Assembly (NCBI GenBank): GCA_948567375.1
Contig: OX419759.1
Span: 2,147,303-2,211,302, forward strand
Length of the DNA: 64,000 bases
Source of the DNA: Lunularia cruciata
Taxonomy: Eukaryota > Streptophyta > Marchantiopsida > Lunulariales > Lunulariaceae
Reading direction: 5' to 3'
In this document: positions 47,012 to 59,282 of the stretch, one piece after another
How positions within the stretch are numbered: the stretch's first letter is position 1
Layout: the number at the start of each line of letters is the position of its first letter
Translations under genes and position numbers: made by a program
The notes under the pieces: generated by a model
What the model saw: only the letters and a program-made list of their open reading frames with translations
Database searches by the model: none
Told to the model about the DNA's origin: nothing

Positions 47012-48959
47012 ATCTATATCTGTAACCATCTTTAACAGGCGGTACGTAACGTATGAACTTAAACCCGGATTTCCCTTTTATTTGGATGGTAGTCATTTGG
47101 ATTTGGATGGTAGCAATCAACCTCTGTCATAACTGAACTTCATGCGTGAAGGGTCATCCTGTCGGGTGTGATATTATCACATACGTGGCCTCCCCAAACC
47201 CGCATGAAGTTCATCTCTTCAACATTTATCAAGTTGTGACAAGGTTGCTTTTACCGAGTTCGGGAAAGTCGTCGAGATCAATGGAACTGCATTGAAAGTG
47301 TACCGGTAATCTACCAATTTCACATGCTCCTTCAAATGGGGTGCTACAGGATGCTCATCATTTGAGTTCTACTGTATGTACCTACTGTATTATCTACAGC
47401 AGAAGGATTGGGATCAATTAAAAGCAGTCTCTGGTCACAATGAATTCTATTGAGTGAGACAAGCATTTGGACACGACGTACCGGTGTACTTGAGACCAAT
47501 GAGGACCGCCTTTGATCATTCTTTTCAATTCACTGACCATGTGGTTTGATCGTTTCTTTTCAATTCACTGATGGGATCTTCCAGGGTTGTTGGACCATAC
47601 TCTCAACTCTCTCTGCATAATCACTGTGCAGGCCTGATTTTGATTTTCACAAACCTGTTAAAACAGCGGGGTCTGACCTAGGTCAGGTGGATGCTGATCA
47701 GACTGGTAACAAGTTTTATTGGAGGCAACTGGGTATTAGCCTTCCCGGCGACAATCTCAGTTGGTTCATTAAAGGGCATCGTCATAGCATAGAAGATGCA
47801 GGAGCATAGAGACAATGAAGGAACACTCTTTCTCTTTAGAAGCACAGACACATTCAATGAGCTCTGTTCTGATTAGCACGTGGGGGGACTCCTTCAATGA
47901 CCTAAGCTCTTTCTTCCTGAACAGAACTCGGATCTTTTCCGGATAAATCTGCGGAATGTCACAACGCTGGTAGATTAGACGGGTTGTTAAATTGGTTTAT
48001 CACAACGGTAATTTAATTATTTGTGGGACATTTAATTAGGTTTATCCATGTGAAGATGTTAATATAATATACATTTTACTTTATCAATGTTATAATGACA
48101 ATATTATAATTATTTTAATAAAATATCCATTAAATTTCTAGAGTAAGACAGGAACTTCGGGAACTATCCCCAGTTAGTTCTTAAGTATTCAAGTGTCCTC
48201 AAAGAGGCATTGAACAAGAAACATGAATCTGCCCATAAGTACATTAGTGGAGGACTTTTTAAGCTTTCCAAGTGCATGTAGAGAAACATAAGATTTGTTC
48301 GAGGTGGTTCATCAAAAGTTTACAAGCAATGAATCAAAGGTACTTCTATAATTTATGGGTGTGCAACCCATAGCAATAAAATATTTATGGGAAATCAAAT
48401 TTGTGTCTTGTAACTTTATACGGATTCCAAAGTGTTCTCGTAAATCTTAATGGTGCACTAATGGAATAATTAATGAACTAAGAGCAGATTTCAAATTTCA
48501 GAAGAGTTGTTTAAGTGTCATGGTAAAAAATTGATCCTTGACACTCCACTTCAAATGTAGCAGAATACTCATTGCGAGATAAGTATCCTACTTCCTTTCT
48601 TGCTCACATGGGTGCAATTGTAATGATCGTGTGTTCTTCAATTGACATTTGACGTTGAGACATCCTATTGTAAAGCTGATCCAGAAAAAGTTGCCTCTCC
48701 TAGCTCCAACACAACAAGAAAATAATAAAATACATTCAAGAAATACAAAGAAGTGAGGCTCAAGCTGGGAATCGAGTTTCAATGATGAATGGAGTCTTTG
48801 AGCAGATAATTATTGGAGTGAAAATGAAGAAGATAGTACAATTAAAATTTTCTATAATGGTGTAATTTTGCATACTGTTCCTAATATTTGTAACCTAGAT
48901 TGTAATGTGTTAGGAGTGTGGAATTCATTTTGAGATTCTTTAGAGTTTAGATATAAAAT
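47012..48959. other. No gene recognised; island then AT-rich DNA
   Basis: CpG-containing to about 47990, then AT-rich. It holds a long-loop inverted repeat (47134-47213) and two short local duplications (TTTGGATGGTAG near 47090-47112; TTCTTTTCAATTCACTGA near 47518-47568). Confidence 0.4.
47134..47213. repeat. 13-bp perfect inverted repeat with nested palindrome
   Basis: TGAACTTCATGCG (47134-47146) pairs with CGCATGAAGTTCA (47201-47213). The 54-nt interior contains the small palindrome TGTGATATTATCACA. Confidence 0.8.
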
Positions 48960-49850
48960 ATTTAGACAAGTGATACAAATGGATCTTCTCATTCCAAGCA
49001 TTGGTGGATGCTATAAAAGATCATCTTCTGTTTAGAAATCGATCAAAGAGAGTAAACCTACCATTTGGATACAATTGGCATGGCATTGGTTAGGTTTGAG
49101 CATCATGTGAATGGTAAGTCAATAGCTAGAAGATTGAATATTTGGAATATAAACATAAGATCCATTATTAGATTCCTGAAGCAAGTAACAACTCAAATTG
49201 TATCAATATTAGGGAAAAAGAGAAATGTCTTCATAGAGGAGAGAGAGAGGATTTGGTTAGTATTTCCCCAAAAAGGTTTTCCACTATGGTTAGGATTACT
49301 TGATGGCACTTTTTTCCTCTTAGCTCAAAAACCAACTGTCAATGAGAAAATCTATTATAGTCAAAAGGGATTCTATTCCATAAATAAACAAGTAGTATGT
49401 GATGATTAGAGGATAATAATACACTTTGCAGAAGGTAAGGTTAATTAGTTGATTGTCCCTCTTATATGAAGATTTGTTCCTCTTGCTTAGTTATTGCACT
49501 TGAGTTCAAGTTCATTGGATTTGAGTTTGATGCAAAGTCATTGTCTCTTTCTTCAAGTTGTAGAGTGGAGTTCACCTTCATTGAGTTTCTTGATTACTCA
49601 TGGATGCATGGATCATATCATAATATGGCATACTTGAGGAGTCCTCCCATGTAAGCCGAGTTGAACAACAAGGTGAATCTAATTTATTCAACAACACACA
49701 ATATTTATTAGAGGATTTGGGTTATGTACTCATGAGTCACTTGGTGCACTCTTTCAAACAAGAGAGCTCATAGTGTAAGGTTAATTTCAATCAATATCTT
49801 GCACTAATAAGGGTAGTAAACAAAAGTTATATAGGTGTTCAAAGAAATAA
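48960..49850 (+). pseudogene. PIF/Harbinger-like transposase relic 2
   Basis: The core is an open stretch of 114 codons (49065-49409). It has a helical segment RFEHHVNGKSIARRLNIWNI resembling the family's N-terminal helix-turn-helix, then GLLDGTFFLLAQKPTV (first catalytic Asp in DGT) and KGFYSINKQVVCDD. A stop follows. YLLEDLGYVLMSHLVHSFKQ (49704-49763) matches the D-S-G/A-Y block, with Asp retained. Relic 1 at 44330-45010 has the same blocks in the same order. Not functional. No terminal inverted repeats identified. Confidence 0.72.
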
Positions 49851-50754
49851 GTTCAATTGACTGATCCATCTAGAAATGCTTTCTTATTGAAGTAGGTGAT
49901 TATTTGTATAATTTTATATAACATTTTGATTAACAAAGCAAACATATAGATAGAGACGGATGGAAACTTTAGAGAAAAGTTGGATTCTCATTTCTTGATA
50001 ATGGGTGTTATTCAACACTTAGAGGATTGAGAGAAGAAATTAGAACTTCACTTTTCTACTATTTTTTTGCATTCAACCGCCAACAAGATGATTTATTAAA
50101 TCCAAGAGAATAAGCTTGTTATAGCTTGTTATCATAATCAGTAAAAGAGATTCATTATACATAGTCTTAAATCCAAATTGGCTTTGTATTCACTTGTTGA
50201 ATCCAACAATGTACTGTAATCAAGAAAGAAACTCATGTTATGAATCTTAAATCTTAGAGGTGTGTGCTTTAATATGCATGGTATGTACATGCAAGTATAG
50301 CCCCTTGCCAATATGCATGGTATACTTCAATGGATATAATGCTCTAGACTTGTGAATGTGAAGTCAATAATGTGAGAATAACAACCCACCATATGCTAGG
50401 GATTCTATACTTGGAAGAGATGCATGATCCATCCCTTTTGACAATAGAGCATGAGGATAAGATGATGCATAAGTGCATTGCACTAATTACAAAAATCCAA
50501 ATTCAAAAGTGAAAAATTTCCGCTTATCAAAATGCAAATTGAGGAGAGTTTATGAGTATATGCAAGATGCATTCGTTGAAAGTGAGATTTTAAGACCAAA
50601 GAATTGTAGGTTTGAAGTATGCCAATGTTTATGGCAAGATATTGCCATAAAGAACCAGTAATATTGATCTATGTAAGGATGTTTGGATATATAGTTCAAA
50701 TGCGGAGGAAAGTATAAATTCATGGCAATTTGAAGGTTTAGAACCTCAACTTTA
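49851..50754. other. AT-rich spacer, no gene recognised
   Basis: Contains the repeated phrase AATATGCATGGTATG/TATGCATGGTATAC near 50272 and 50314. No coding relic. Confidence 0.4.
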
Positions 50755-51345
50755 TAGAAGAATAAAAAGAGCAATGTGAGAGAAAGAGAGTTCAAAAGAT
50801 CAAATGAGTAGTAGCAAGGAGTGAGCTTTCAAAGGAAGATAACAAGGAAGTTTAGAGGAGAGTGGAAATTTGGAGGAGTGCAAGGAAGGCGTTCAAAGAG
50901 AATGAGATTTTGAAAAGTTATCAAGGATGTGAGCAAGAAAAAGCAACGGAAGAGTGATAATAGAAAGCAATCAATTGAAGAGTTTAACAAAAGCAAAAGA
51001 GAAGAAGCATCAAGGAGAATTTAACCAACAATCAAGATGAAAAGTAATTGAGTAGAAAAAAAAGCAAAATTTTAGGTGAAGGAAAAAAGATACAGAGATA
51101 GCAAGGGAGAGGGAGAACAAAGAGCAATCAATACCATAAGAAAGAGAAGAAACAAAAGAGAAGAAAAATCAAGGACAATAAGAGTAACACCAACCTATAA
51201 GAAGAAGATTGGAGAAGTTTGAGGAGGGTGAGAAGGAAAATTTGGGAAGAATGAGACCAAGGAAGAGGGAGAACAAGAGAGCAAAGGCAAATCCAAAAGA
51301 AAAAGAAGAAAGTGGAATTTGAAAGTTTTGGAATGGAAATTTCTT
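50755..51345 (+). other. About 590-bp purine-rich strand
   Basis: The plus strand is overwhelmingly A and G (for example AAGAGAAGAAGCATCAAGGAG and GGGAGAGGGAGAACAAAGAG-type runs), with few pyrimidines over almost 600 bases. It is not a simple repeat. It lies between transposase relic 2 and the second phosphatase-bearing copy. Confidence 0.85.
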
Positions 51346-51970
51346 ATTATGATCAAGTGGTTGAGGAGGAACACATGGAGGAAACCCAAGAGGGACTTTG
51401 GATCGTTAACTTTTACATCATTGCTACATATATGACCTCTGTCAAGTGTATGTGACCTTTGTCAAGATCATCATAGCCTACATGGGACAAATTTTCTTTT
51501 AATGAACATCATTGCATGGCCTAACCATGGTACCATGCATACCATGCATATTGCATGCATGTGCTACTTGGTATGCTAGGTATGTATGGCTGCTCTTAGT
51601 TATTTTAGTTTGGGCTTGCATAAAAGATTTTTAGTCTTTCATACCTTGGCTATATATCCATCTTCAGTTTTTATGCAAGCCTACCTTTGTAGTTTATTTG
51701 GACCATGCACGGACCAAGTTTAGAGAAAGACCAAAGACACTTAGGATAACAAACTTGGGTATCGTGCTTTTGATTGACATGACTAATCATATGATGAGAG
51801 TTAGCTTCAATGACTTAGTTGCTTTTTTTGTCATAGAAATATACACATCATTTATCATGCATCAAGTTCCATTATGATAAGACTCTCTTGAATGATTATT
51901 ATCATCCATTAGTTCCATTCAATCATTTATCATTGGTTTTTTTTAAATATTTTTTTAGATTCCGCTATGT

Positions 51971-53393
51971 ATGATGTTTGTAACTAGTTGGGACAAGCAT
52001 ACTCATCCCAATGGATTTTGGGAGAGAGTGCACAAGCTTGATTTGGGAAGCTTTTTGTTTGCACATGGGGAGAATTGGGAAGAAGAAGACAATTCCTTAT
52101 TGATTGAGGATTTGTTCTTGATAAGAGACAAGACAAGTAGGAGATATTTAGCTAAGTAGTGTGCATATCCAAAAATTTGACCATTTTTCTAGATGATAAG
52201 TTCTATTCTCATCCTAGCTAGAAGGTCAAAGGTGGTACATGGGAATAATATATTGGTGGTGAAGACAAAGATATCATGATCTACTTTGTAGGATTATGAG
52301 TGGATAAAAATCATGTTCATGCTATTGAGTCTAAGGTAATTGTAGTACGTAGGTAGATTCACCATCCTTATGGTTGCCTCTTTAAGATGACACACTTAGG
52401 CTACTTTTTTGCACATCTCTTTGTGGAAGGAAGGTACATGGGTGAGGGTGAGGCAAGATTTGAAGGCATTGGAGTAGCCCAAGAAGAGATCTATATACAT
52501 CCCTCCATATAGGGAGAAGACTAGGAGGAAGAGCATGTAAAGAAGGGTGAGTGGGAGATTAGTGACTCACTACCTTATGATAACATTGTGTTTTCTTGTA
52601 TAGGACTTCTATCTACCATAATAAAAGATCATTTTGTGAAAATTCTTACTTTTACCTCAAGTACCCTAAGTTGAATTCATATCCATTTATGAATAGCTTA
52701 TGTATATTTAAACATACTTTGTTTGATCTTGCTATGGGTTTCTTTTTATATTGGAAAGGTTTATGTAGAAGACACCATCGACATCATCCCCATGTGGATT
52801 GTGGTATTGATGGTAGAGTATTGAGTCCCCATACTCCCCATGTTGACCTTGGCTTTAATGGTGGAGCAATGAGTCCTTGTATGAGTTCCCATACTGACAT
52901 TCTAGGGCATGTGGAAGTAGAGAGTGAGGATAGGAGATTATGGTGATAGGTTAGGGATGATCATGATCATACTCTTGGTGGAGTAGAGGAGGAGTTTCAT
53001 ACACTTGGCAGAGGATAGGGTATGATGAGGAGCTTGGTAGTTCTTGTAGTTTGGAACATATTAAAGTAGAGAAGTTGGTAGAGTTTGATAGGCTACTTGT
53101 AGAGAGGAAGATGTATTTTAGGAAAGGAGAGTACTAGAGCCCAAGGATTGGCAAAGTTAAATAGGAGAGTTAGAGAGGAGAAGGAGATGAGTTTTAGTAT
53201 TGAGGAAAGTACTAGAGTAGAGAGATTGGATGAGTTAGATAAGCTTTTGATAGATAGACAAATGATATGTCAATCAGATCCGATCAAAGAGCTATTTTAT
53301 AGCATAGCATTTAGAACTACTATGGAGAGAGTAGGGAGGACACATGGTGAGCTTGCAGGGACTAGGAGCACCTCTAAAGGAGGTGAGGATTGA
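51971..53393 (+). pseudogene. Decayed upstream part of phosphatase-bearing repeat, copy 2
   Basis: Collinear with 14367-15936. It starts with CMMFVTSWDKHTH and an acidic NWEEEDNSLLIEDLFLI segment. A segment at about 52320-52470 has IHHPYG and FVEGRYMGEGEARF. A His-rich linker follows (52755-52946), then a charged coiled-coil-like stretch (53040-53393) with RVERLDELDKLL. Stops separate the pieces. The protein family of this part is not recognised. Confidence 0.6.
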
Positions 53394-53901
53394 GCTAAAG
53401 GTGGCTTACAAGGATGTAAGACCTTACTTCATGATGAGTATAGGAGATACCCCATAGAGTTAGCTATGCATATGGAGACTTAAACAGATCTAAAGAGTGT
53501 TAGTCATATGGGGACCCAAATTGTCACTCATAAGGAGACTCATACACCTAGTGCATGTGAGGAGGAAAGTGAGGAGAGTTGTACCCAAGCTATTGCTACT
53601 ACTAGACACATGGGAGTTCAAGAGACTTGTTTGGAGGTGATTCAAACTAGATTGACTTTGATTGGAGTGGCTAGGAGCCTTATGTGCAAAAAGGTGTTAT
53701 GAATATTATTTTATAAAGATTATGGGTTTTAGATGATTGTTCATCCCCACTTTGTTTTAGAAGAACTCTTGAGGAGTTTAGATTGCTTTAAGAGAGAAAG
53801 ATGAGTTTGAGAGAGGATATTTCTAGGCTTAGTGATTTGAGAGACAAGATTAGTTTATTGCAAGAATTCATCCCTCGTATCATTTATGCGAGAGATGCAA
53901 G

Positions 53902-54560
53902 AGAAAGATTCTAGGTTTGGATGTTGATTGTCTAATTGATATTAGGTGGACTAGACTTCCTCTTCCTTTGAGTAGTGTGGTTTTATGGTAAGGCATGGGT
54001 GGAGCTATTATAGAGCACGTAGTACTTTTTACTATATACCAAAACCCAAGGTTAGAGAGTTTGTGGATTACTGTGTGATACATTTTCAAGTTATAATACG
54101 GACAATTGGAGTGAGGAAGGAGGTATCGTAACTACTTAGTTCCATATGGGATGCTGGTATTTTACCAAATGGAGTACAAACTCAGGCACACTTCATGGGA
54201 TGCTTTGGTGAGATGGATGGATTTATTGTTGAGTATAGATGTTTCTTGGCTAGACCTTACAACACATTTACCTCATTGAGTCTATATGTTAGAGATATAT
54301 TGATAGTTGATAGTGTGACACTTCTCTATTTTACAAACCATCCTCATGGATCTATACGTCCTCTATTATTTTCTCTTGTGCATATACCTAGGATATCATA
54401 CAATTCCTTGTACATCCTTTAGATAGATTTACAAGAGACTCTTGCCAACTATTACATTTTTGGAGGAAGAATGGACATTGGGTAGGCTTAGAGATTATAG
54501 TGTTGAACCGTACAACAACTTTGCATTATGCTTTAATGATACACATGAGAGTACATAAAT
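53902..54560 (+). pseudogene. HAD/NIF-like phosphatase domain relic, copy 2
   Basis: KILGLDVDCLIDIRWTRLPL (53905-53964) keeps the DxD of HAD motif I, in contrast to DIG in copy 1. After a stop and frameshift, RARSTFYYIPKPKVREFVDY, then CVIHFQVIIRT, gives the FCP/SCP-like (V)REFxxxCxxHFxV segment. A further stop is followed by ARPYNTFTSLSLYVRDILIV, then DS and NHPHGSIRPLLFS, equivalent to the family's motif with VDDSPYK...NPPN. The end reads DYSVEPYNNFALCF, matching DYSTNQYNGLATAF in copy 1. Between the two copies each of the segments is shared, but the frame breaks are at different places, so both descend from an intact ORF. Confidence 0.65.
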
Positions 54561-55849
54561 GTGCACATATAGTCGTTTCTTTATATGTTGCTACTTGTAT
54601 AAACACTTTGAGGATGCATTAGAGTGTCTTTCATATTGTACTTCATAGACACTCCTCTTTTGTATCATCATATCATTTGTGTGTGTATATATATACACAC
54701 AATTTGATGTTTTGATGTGTATATTGTTCTTGTCTTTGGTTAAAACATCTCATAAATCACATCTACTTGCTTGCATGGAACCATAAACTTATATCTCATC
54801 TTAGTAAACCCTAAACTTCTACATTTAGACTTCTAGTTTGCCTACTTCTAGATTTTAAGTGTCCTGAAGAGAATTACTTGTTTGATGTTCATGTCTCAAG
54901 CATATGCACTTATACACTAATCTACTAGTTAACTCTTCATAAAGGAAATATCAACTCACTTGTCCAAGCATGATTTACAAGAAAAAAGAGAAAACCACAA
55001 AGAAGTATAAGAAGTAGAAGAAACATAATTATCACTAATAGAGGGTTCAAAAAAGCATATCAATTTGCTTTTGATCTTCTTTTATACCATACCACAAAGA
55101 CCATGCATATCCCACCTACAGTTAGCCCATGCATATTGAGAATATAACTTTGAAGTGCATAGTTTAAATTACGTCGGCATGTAATTTATTGCAAGTTTTT
55201 CCTATTTGCATGTTCCTTTTAGTCTCATTCTTACACAAGACATGGGCAATAACCCAAAATCATCTATATTTATGCTTCTACACAAGTGAATAAAACAAAG
55301 ACAAACAAAAATTTAGCTTATAAGAACATGTGAAACATATTTTCATTTTAGGTTTCATAACATATATACACAAATAATCTATCTGATGTTTATCTAGAAT
55401 GTGCAGCATGATTATTATTTTAGTTTTCATCCTTGACTAAATTTGCAACATACAATGCACATTTTATATGAATGGGATTTATATGTAGAAATCATCACTA
55501 GCATCATTTCCAAGATCAAACATTAGAAACTTAGGATATGAAATTTAGCTACTATTGTGACAAGAAGGTTATTCTAAATCTTTCTTAGATAGTGTAGTAA
55601 TTATGCTCTTAACTTCCTTTGGAGTTTCCCTATTATGCTAATTCAAGAGTCATAGAGCAGAAGTATTTGAATTCTATATTTTACTCTTCAATGCAGAATT
55701 TATCTAGTTACATTTGATTCTATGTGATCCCAATATGTGCTTTTGCCTCAACTTTAATCTTATTTACTTCAACAAGATATCAATATTTTTCCATCTTTGC
55801 TATCATTTACATTTCTATTTTTAAAAATTTTCATCTTTCTTGAGCTTCC
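54561..55849. other. Spacer between the two frames of copy 2, no gene recognised
   Basis: AT-rich and stop-rich. It corresponds in position to 17.0-19.7 kb in copy 1, but the LTR-like repeat of copy 1 is absent here. Confidence 0.4.
54680..54701. repeat. 22-bp perfect palindrome TGTG...CACA
   Basis: TGTGTGTATATA followed immediately by its complement. Simple-sequence composition makes a chance or slippage origin likely. Confidence 0.9.
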
Positions 55850-56857
55850 AATGTCTCACTAAACATAGTGAATGGAATACTATGGTTAGCCAAATCATAT
55901 GACAAGACTACATGGCTAGTTCCATCTTTGAATTCACCTTCAAGATTCTCCTCTTCTTTTGGGATCCATTCTCTCCTTCTTGTATCTCCTCTTCTACTCT
56001 TGCTTATTGTATGTCCGCCATTTCTATTTGTACTTTTGGGCTTTCTTTGATAGTTTTTCATATGTTATTCTTGTGCATCTCCTAGATGGAGTACCATTTG
56101 CATGCCTCATGAAACACTCATAGATAGAAAACTCATTGATGTAACATCCTTATGTATTGGTGGAATAGAGTTGGAATTTATAGGACTCTCTTCCTCCAAC
56201 CCATGGAAATTCTCTTGCCCCTTGGTATTAGGAACACTAAATAGAATTCCTTGTGACAAGGTAGATGCAAAAGATTCCTCTTCAAACTCTTGGATATTTG
56301 GGTGAGTTCTATTTCATTATCCCTTGCACCATCTTCAACGGCATGACCCTTATCTCTACCTCGTGAGCCTTGTCTCCAACACATGGTCTCAGGTGATATG
56401 AACCTTATCACCCATCCAAACACTTACTAGTCCTGGTAGAGATATATTTGCATGAATCCTAAATATTGAGTCCATCTTGTCAAAGTGAGAACACATGTGA
56501 TTCAATTTATCTTCTATGGTTCTGCATCCCTTCTCATGTTCTTTTTTGGTACGGCCTTCCCTTGTACTCTTGTTTCTTTAGTCCCAAAATTCCTTATATG
56601 ATTTCATGTACTTTGCACACTTTTTGTTTAACTTGTCTCCATTCAATGATGGGGAAATTTTTTTCACATATCAAACAAAAAAATGACCATATAACTAAAA
56701 AGCAATATTTTCCTACACATGCTTCTTGCAATTGTCATCTCCATAAATTTGATTGAAATGCTTTTAGTTCTTCTAAATAATCCAAAATTTGAGTGTAGTG
56801 ATGTGGAATCATCCTAAATCCATCTTCTTCACCACCTTTCACTTTGTTCCCTACATT
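55850..56857 (-). pseudogene. Second ORF of phosphatase-bearing repeat, copy 2, cut by retrotransposon
   Basis: Minus-strand relic homologous to 19690-20660. FRMIPHHYTQILDYLEE is near its upstream end, then EWRQVKQKV, TIEDKLNHMCSHFDKMDSIF, an acidic-basic linker with KEEENLEGEFKDGTSHVV, and SETLEAQE. Stops and shifts are frequent. Its upstream end abuts the target duplication of the gypsy element at 56858, so the retrotransposon landed in or next to this ORF. The family is not established; a trihelix/SANT-like DNA-binding ORF is one option. Confidence 0.6.
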
Positions 56858-56862
56858 AGATC
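56858..56862. repeat. Target-site duplication, left (AGATC)
   Basis: Pairs with AGACC at 62488-62492; the single C/T difference is a transition. Confidence 0.75.
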
Positions 56863-57268
56863 TATAAAAGATTGAGACCGAGGAAAAGAATATGAGAATG
56901 GAAATTCACATTGGGACACTTGAATGTGGACAAACTCCGAATGTCTAGCATGAGCTTTGGCTTTGGTATTTATGGGTAGCATACAAGGTTCTTGAGAAGC
57001 TTCTCAAGAAACTTTCTTGAGTCGCTTTCTTAGAGTGCAAGCCAAGTTAATCGCCTTTTAGAATTCACCTACTTGGCATGCAAGCTAAGCTAGTTGGAAG
57101 AGCTTAGAAGCTTCCTTCAAGAAGCTACCTACTTGGGGTGCAAGTTAAGCTAGTCAAGAAGCTTCCCAAGAAGCTTCATACATACTTTTGGAATATTTTG
57201 GGCTAATTTGGATTATTCTCTACTTCGTTAGCCTTACTAACTATGTTGCAAAACTCCATATTGTTACA
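56863..57268 (-). repeat. 3' LTR
   Basis: Starts TGTAACAATATGGAG at 57268. Its terminal CA is mutated (TATAAAAG at 56863 against TGTAAAG in the 5' LTR). It contains a perfect 22-bp palindrome with TTGAGAAGCTTCTCAA and several GAAGCTTC motifs. Confidence 0.93.
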
Positions 57269-57282
57269 TATTCCCCATTGCT
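57269..57282 (-). other. Polypurine tract of the retrotransposon
   Basis: On the minus strand AGCAATGGGGAATA directly precedes the 3' LTR start TGTAACA, in the place of the plus-strand primer. Confidence 0.7.
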
Positions 57283-57304
57283 AGTTTGTGATGTCCTCAT
57301 TGCC

Positions 57305-57490
57305 ATTGAAGCTTCAAACTCTTAGATGGCAGTTTGTGCATTCTGGAGGTGAGAAAGAGGTTCCCATGTAACATCATGAAGGGGATACCCTTTCCAAAGG
57401 ACCTTGTACTCCGTATGTTATCGGTGTCCTTGTTGAATGTAGTGATGTGCAAGGATACAATCAACTTTGTACTCCTCATGATCATTGATA
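57305..57490 (-). pseudogene. Chromodomain region of the polyprotein
   Basis: Fragments EEYKVDCILAHH and EYKVLWKGYPLHDVTWEP followed by LQNA match the chromodomain (aromatic cage region with W-K-G-Y and T-W-E-P). One internal stop separates the two. In chromoviruses this module guides integration to marked chromatin. Confidence 0.82.
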
Positions 57491-57986
57491 GGGATGGGAG
57501 GAGGAGGAGGTTAGACACAAGAGGAAAAAGAAGATGGGTTAGGAACAAAGGGTTTCAACTTGGAAATGTGAAAGATAGGATGGATGCGCATATGATAAGG
57601 TAAGACAAGTTGATAAGCAACTTGAGAGATGATTTGGGTGAGACCAAAGTGTCTTATCTAATTAGGCGTGAGTTTACTAACTTGGGTATCAAGTGGGAGG
57701 GGTAGGTTACTAGAGGATATCATGACTTTATCACCGACTTCAAAGGTGAGATCACGACGATGGTGGTCCGCATATTGTTTCTGACAATTTTGAGCAACAA
57801 GGAGGTGAGATCTGGCTTGTTGGAGAGATCAAGATATGGTGGTCAAGGAGGTTGAATTATGAGGGACCTGAGATGGAGGAGGAACAAGAAGAGAATATGG
57901 AACAAGGGGATCTTGGCCAAAATTGAAAAAGAAAGGAGAAAATCCGGTGCTTGTTTATTTGGAATTATTGTAGGCAAATTTTGCAA

Positions 57987-58600
57987 CTACAAGACATTCA
58001 TCCCAATTAGTATGGTGGACATTGAGGAAGGCATGCAACATATCCTCCAAGGTACAATTTTCACTTTCAGTGTGTCCATCAATTCAATTTTTCCATTAGT
58101 GTAAGGATGATAGGCCGTGGATAAAGCAAGCTTGGTGCCAAGTATTTGGAAGAGTGCTTGCCAAAACTTTGCGATGAATTGAGGATCACGCTCAGAGATG
58201 AGTACATGTGGCATCCCATGATGCTTGAAGACATTTTCAAAGTAGATTTGCACTAAGGTTAGAGCATCCATGGTATCAAAGGGTGGTGCCAAGTGGATTT
58301 GCTTACTAAGCTTATCCACAAACACCACAATTGTTGTGTGTCCTTGCTTTGTTTTGGGTAAGGATGTGATCAGATCCAAACTCATAAATTCCCATTGAGT
58401 GGATGGAATGTGGAGTGGTTGAAGGAGTCCACTCGGCCTTTGGTTGCTGGCCTTATTATGCTGGCAACTCTCACACAATTGGACAAACTCTCAAACACTC
58501 TTGTGTCATGTTGAGCCACCACCATCAGCATTGGAGGGTATCCAAGGTCTTGTCCACACCCATGTGACTAGCTATTGGTAAATCATGGGCATCTTGAAGG
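57987..58600 (-). pseudogene. Integrase region of the polyprotein
   Basis: 163 open codons (57987-58478). They start at the end of the zinc-binding part (CESCQHNKA), then the first catalytic Asp in SLDLITSLPKTKQGHTT, the second in ISERDPQFIAKFWQ, and STAYHPYTNGKIE at the catalytic Glu. The usual HPQTDGQ(S/T)E has drifted. A stop lies soon after. Confidence 0.9.
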
Positions 58601-58608
58601 CACACAAG

Positions 58609-59270
58609 TCAAAGATCACCTTTGGCTAGAACATAGATCCAATCCTCATGGAATAGAAGGCCTTCCTTGAAGGAGAAGTTGTTGTATTCCTTGTCACATG
58701 TTGTAAAACAACCATGTACCATTTGGAAGAAGTGATCTTGTTGTAGAGCTGACCAAAACTTGGTTTGGACCTTGGAGTCGATTGACACCATTGTAATTAC
58801 TGCCGTGATGAGAAGAAAAGACTTCAAATCAGGTCGTCGTGATAGAGCATCAGAGATGACATGGAACCAACCTGGTTTGTACTCAAGTTTGATGTCAAAA
58901 AATTGGAGTTGTTCCTCCAATTGATGATGTTGACTCTTCATGTGTTCCAATTGTAAGGTCTGCAACAATGGTTTGTAATAAGTTTGCATGATCACTTGTT
59001 CTCCAAGAGATAATACCTCCATACCTTGGTGGCATATACCATTGCAAGTTGTTCTTGATCTCAAGCAGAGTAATTTCTTTTAGTTGTATTTAGTTGGTGA
59101 GACACAAAGGCAATGGGATGTAGTCCATATGGGAATTCTTATTGCAACATGACTCCAATTGCAAAGTTAGAAATATCAAAATCAACCACACAAGGTAGTT
59201 GAGGAGCATATGGTCGAAGAATGGGCCTTGAAGACACCATATATTTCAATTTCTGGAATGTTTCTTTGTG
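58609..59270 (-). pseudogene. RNase H region of the polyprotein
   Basis: 151 open codons (58609-59064) plus an upstream broken part. EQLQFFDIKLEYKPGWFHVI then SDALSRRPDL is the conserved C-terminal end of gypsy RNase H. The upstream part is interrupted by stops. Confidence 0.85.
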
Positions 59271-59282
59271 TTTGGTGGTCCA

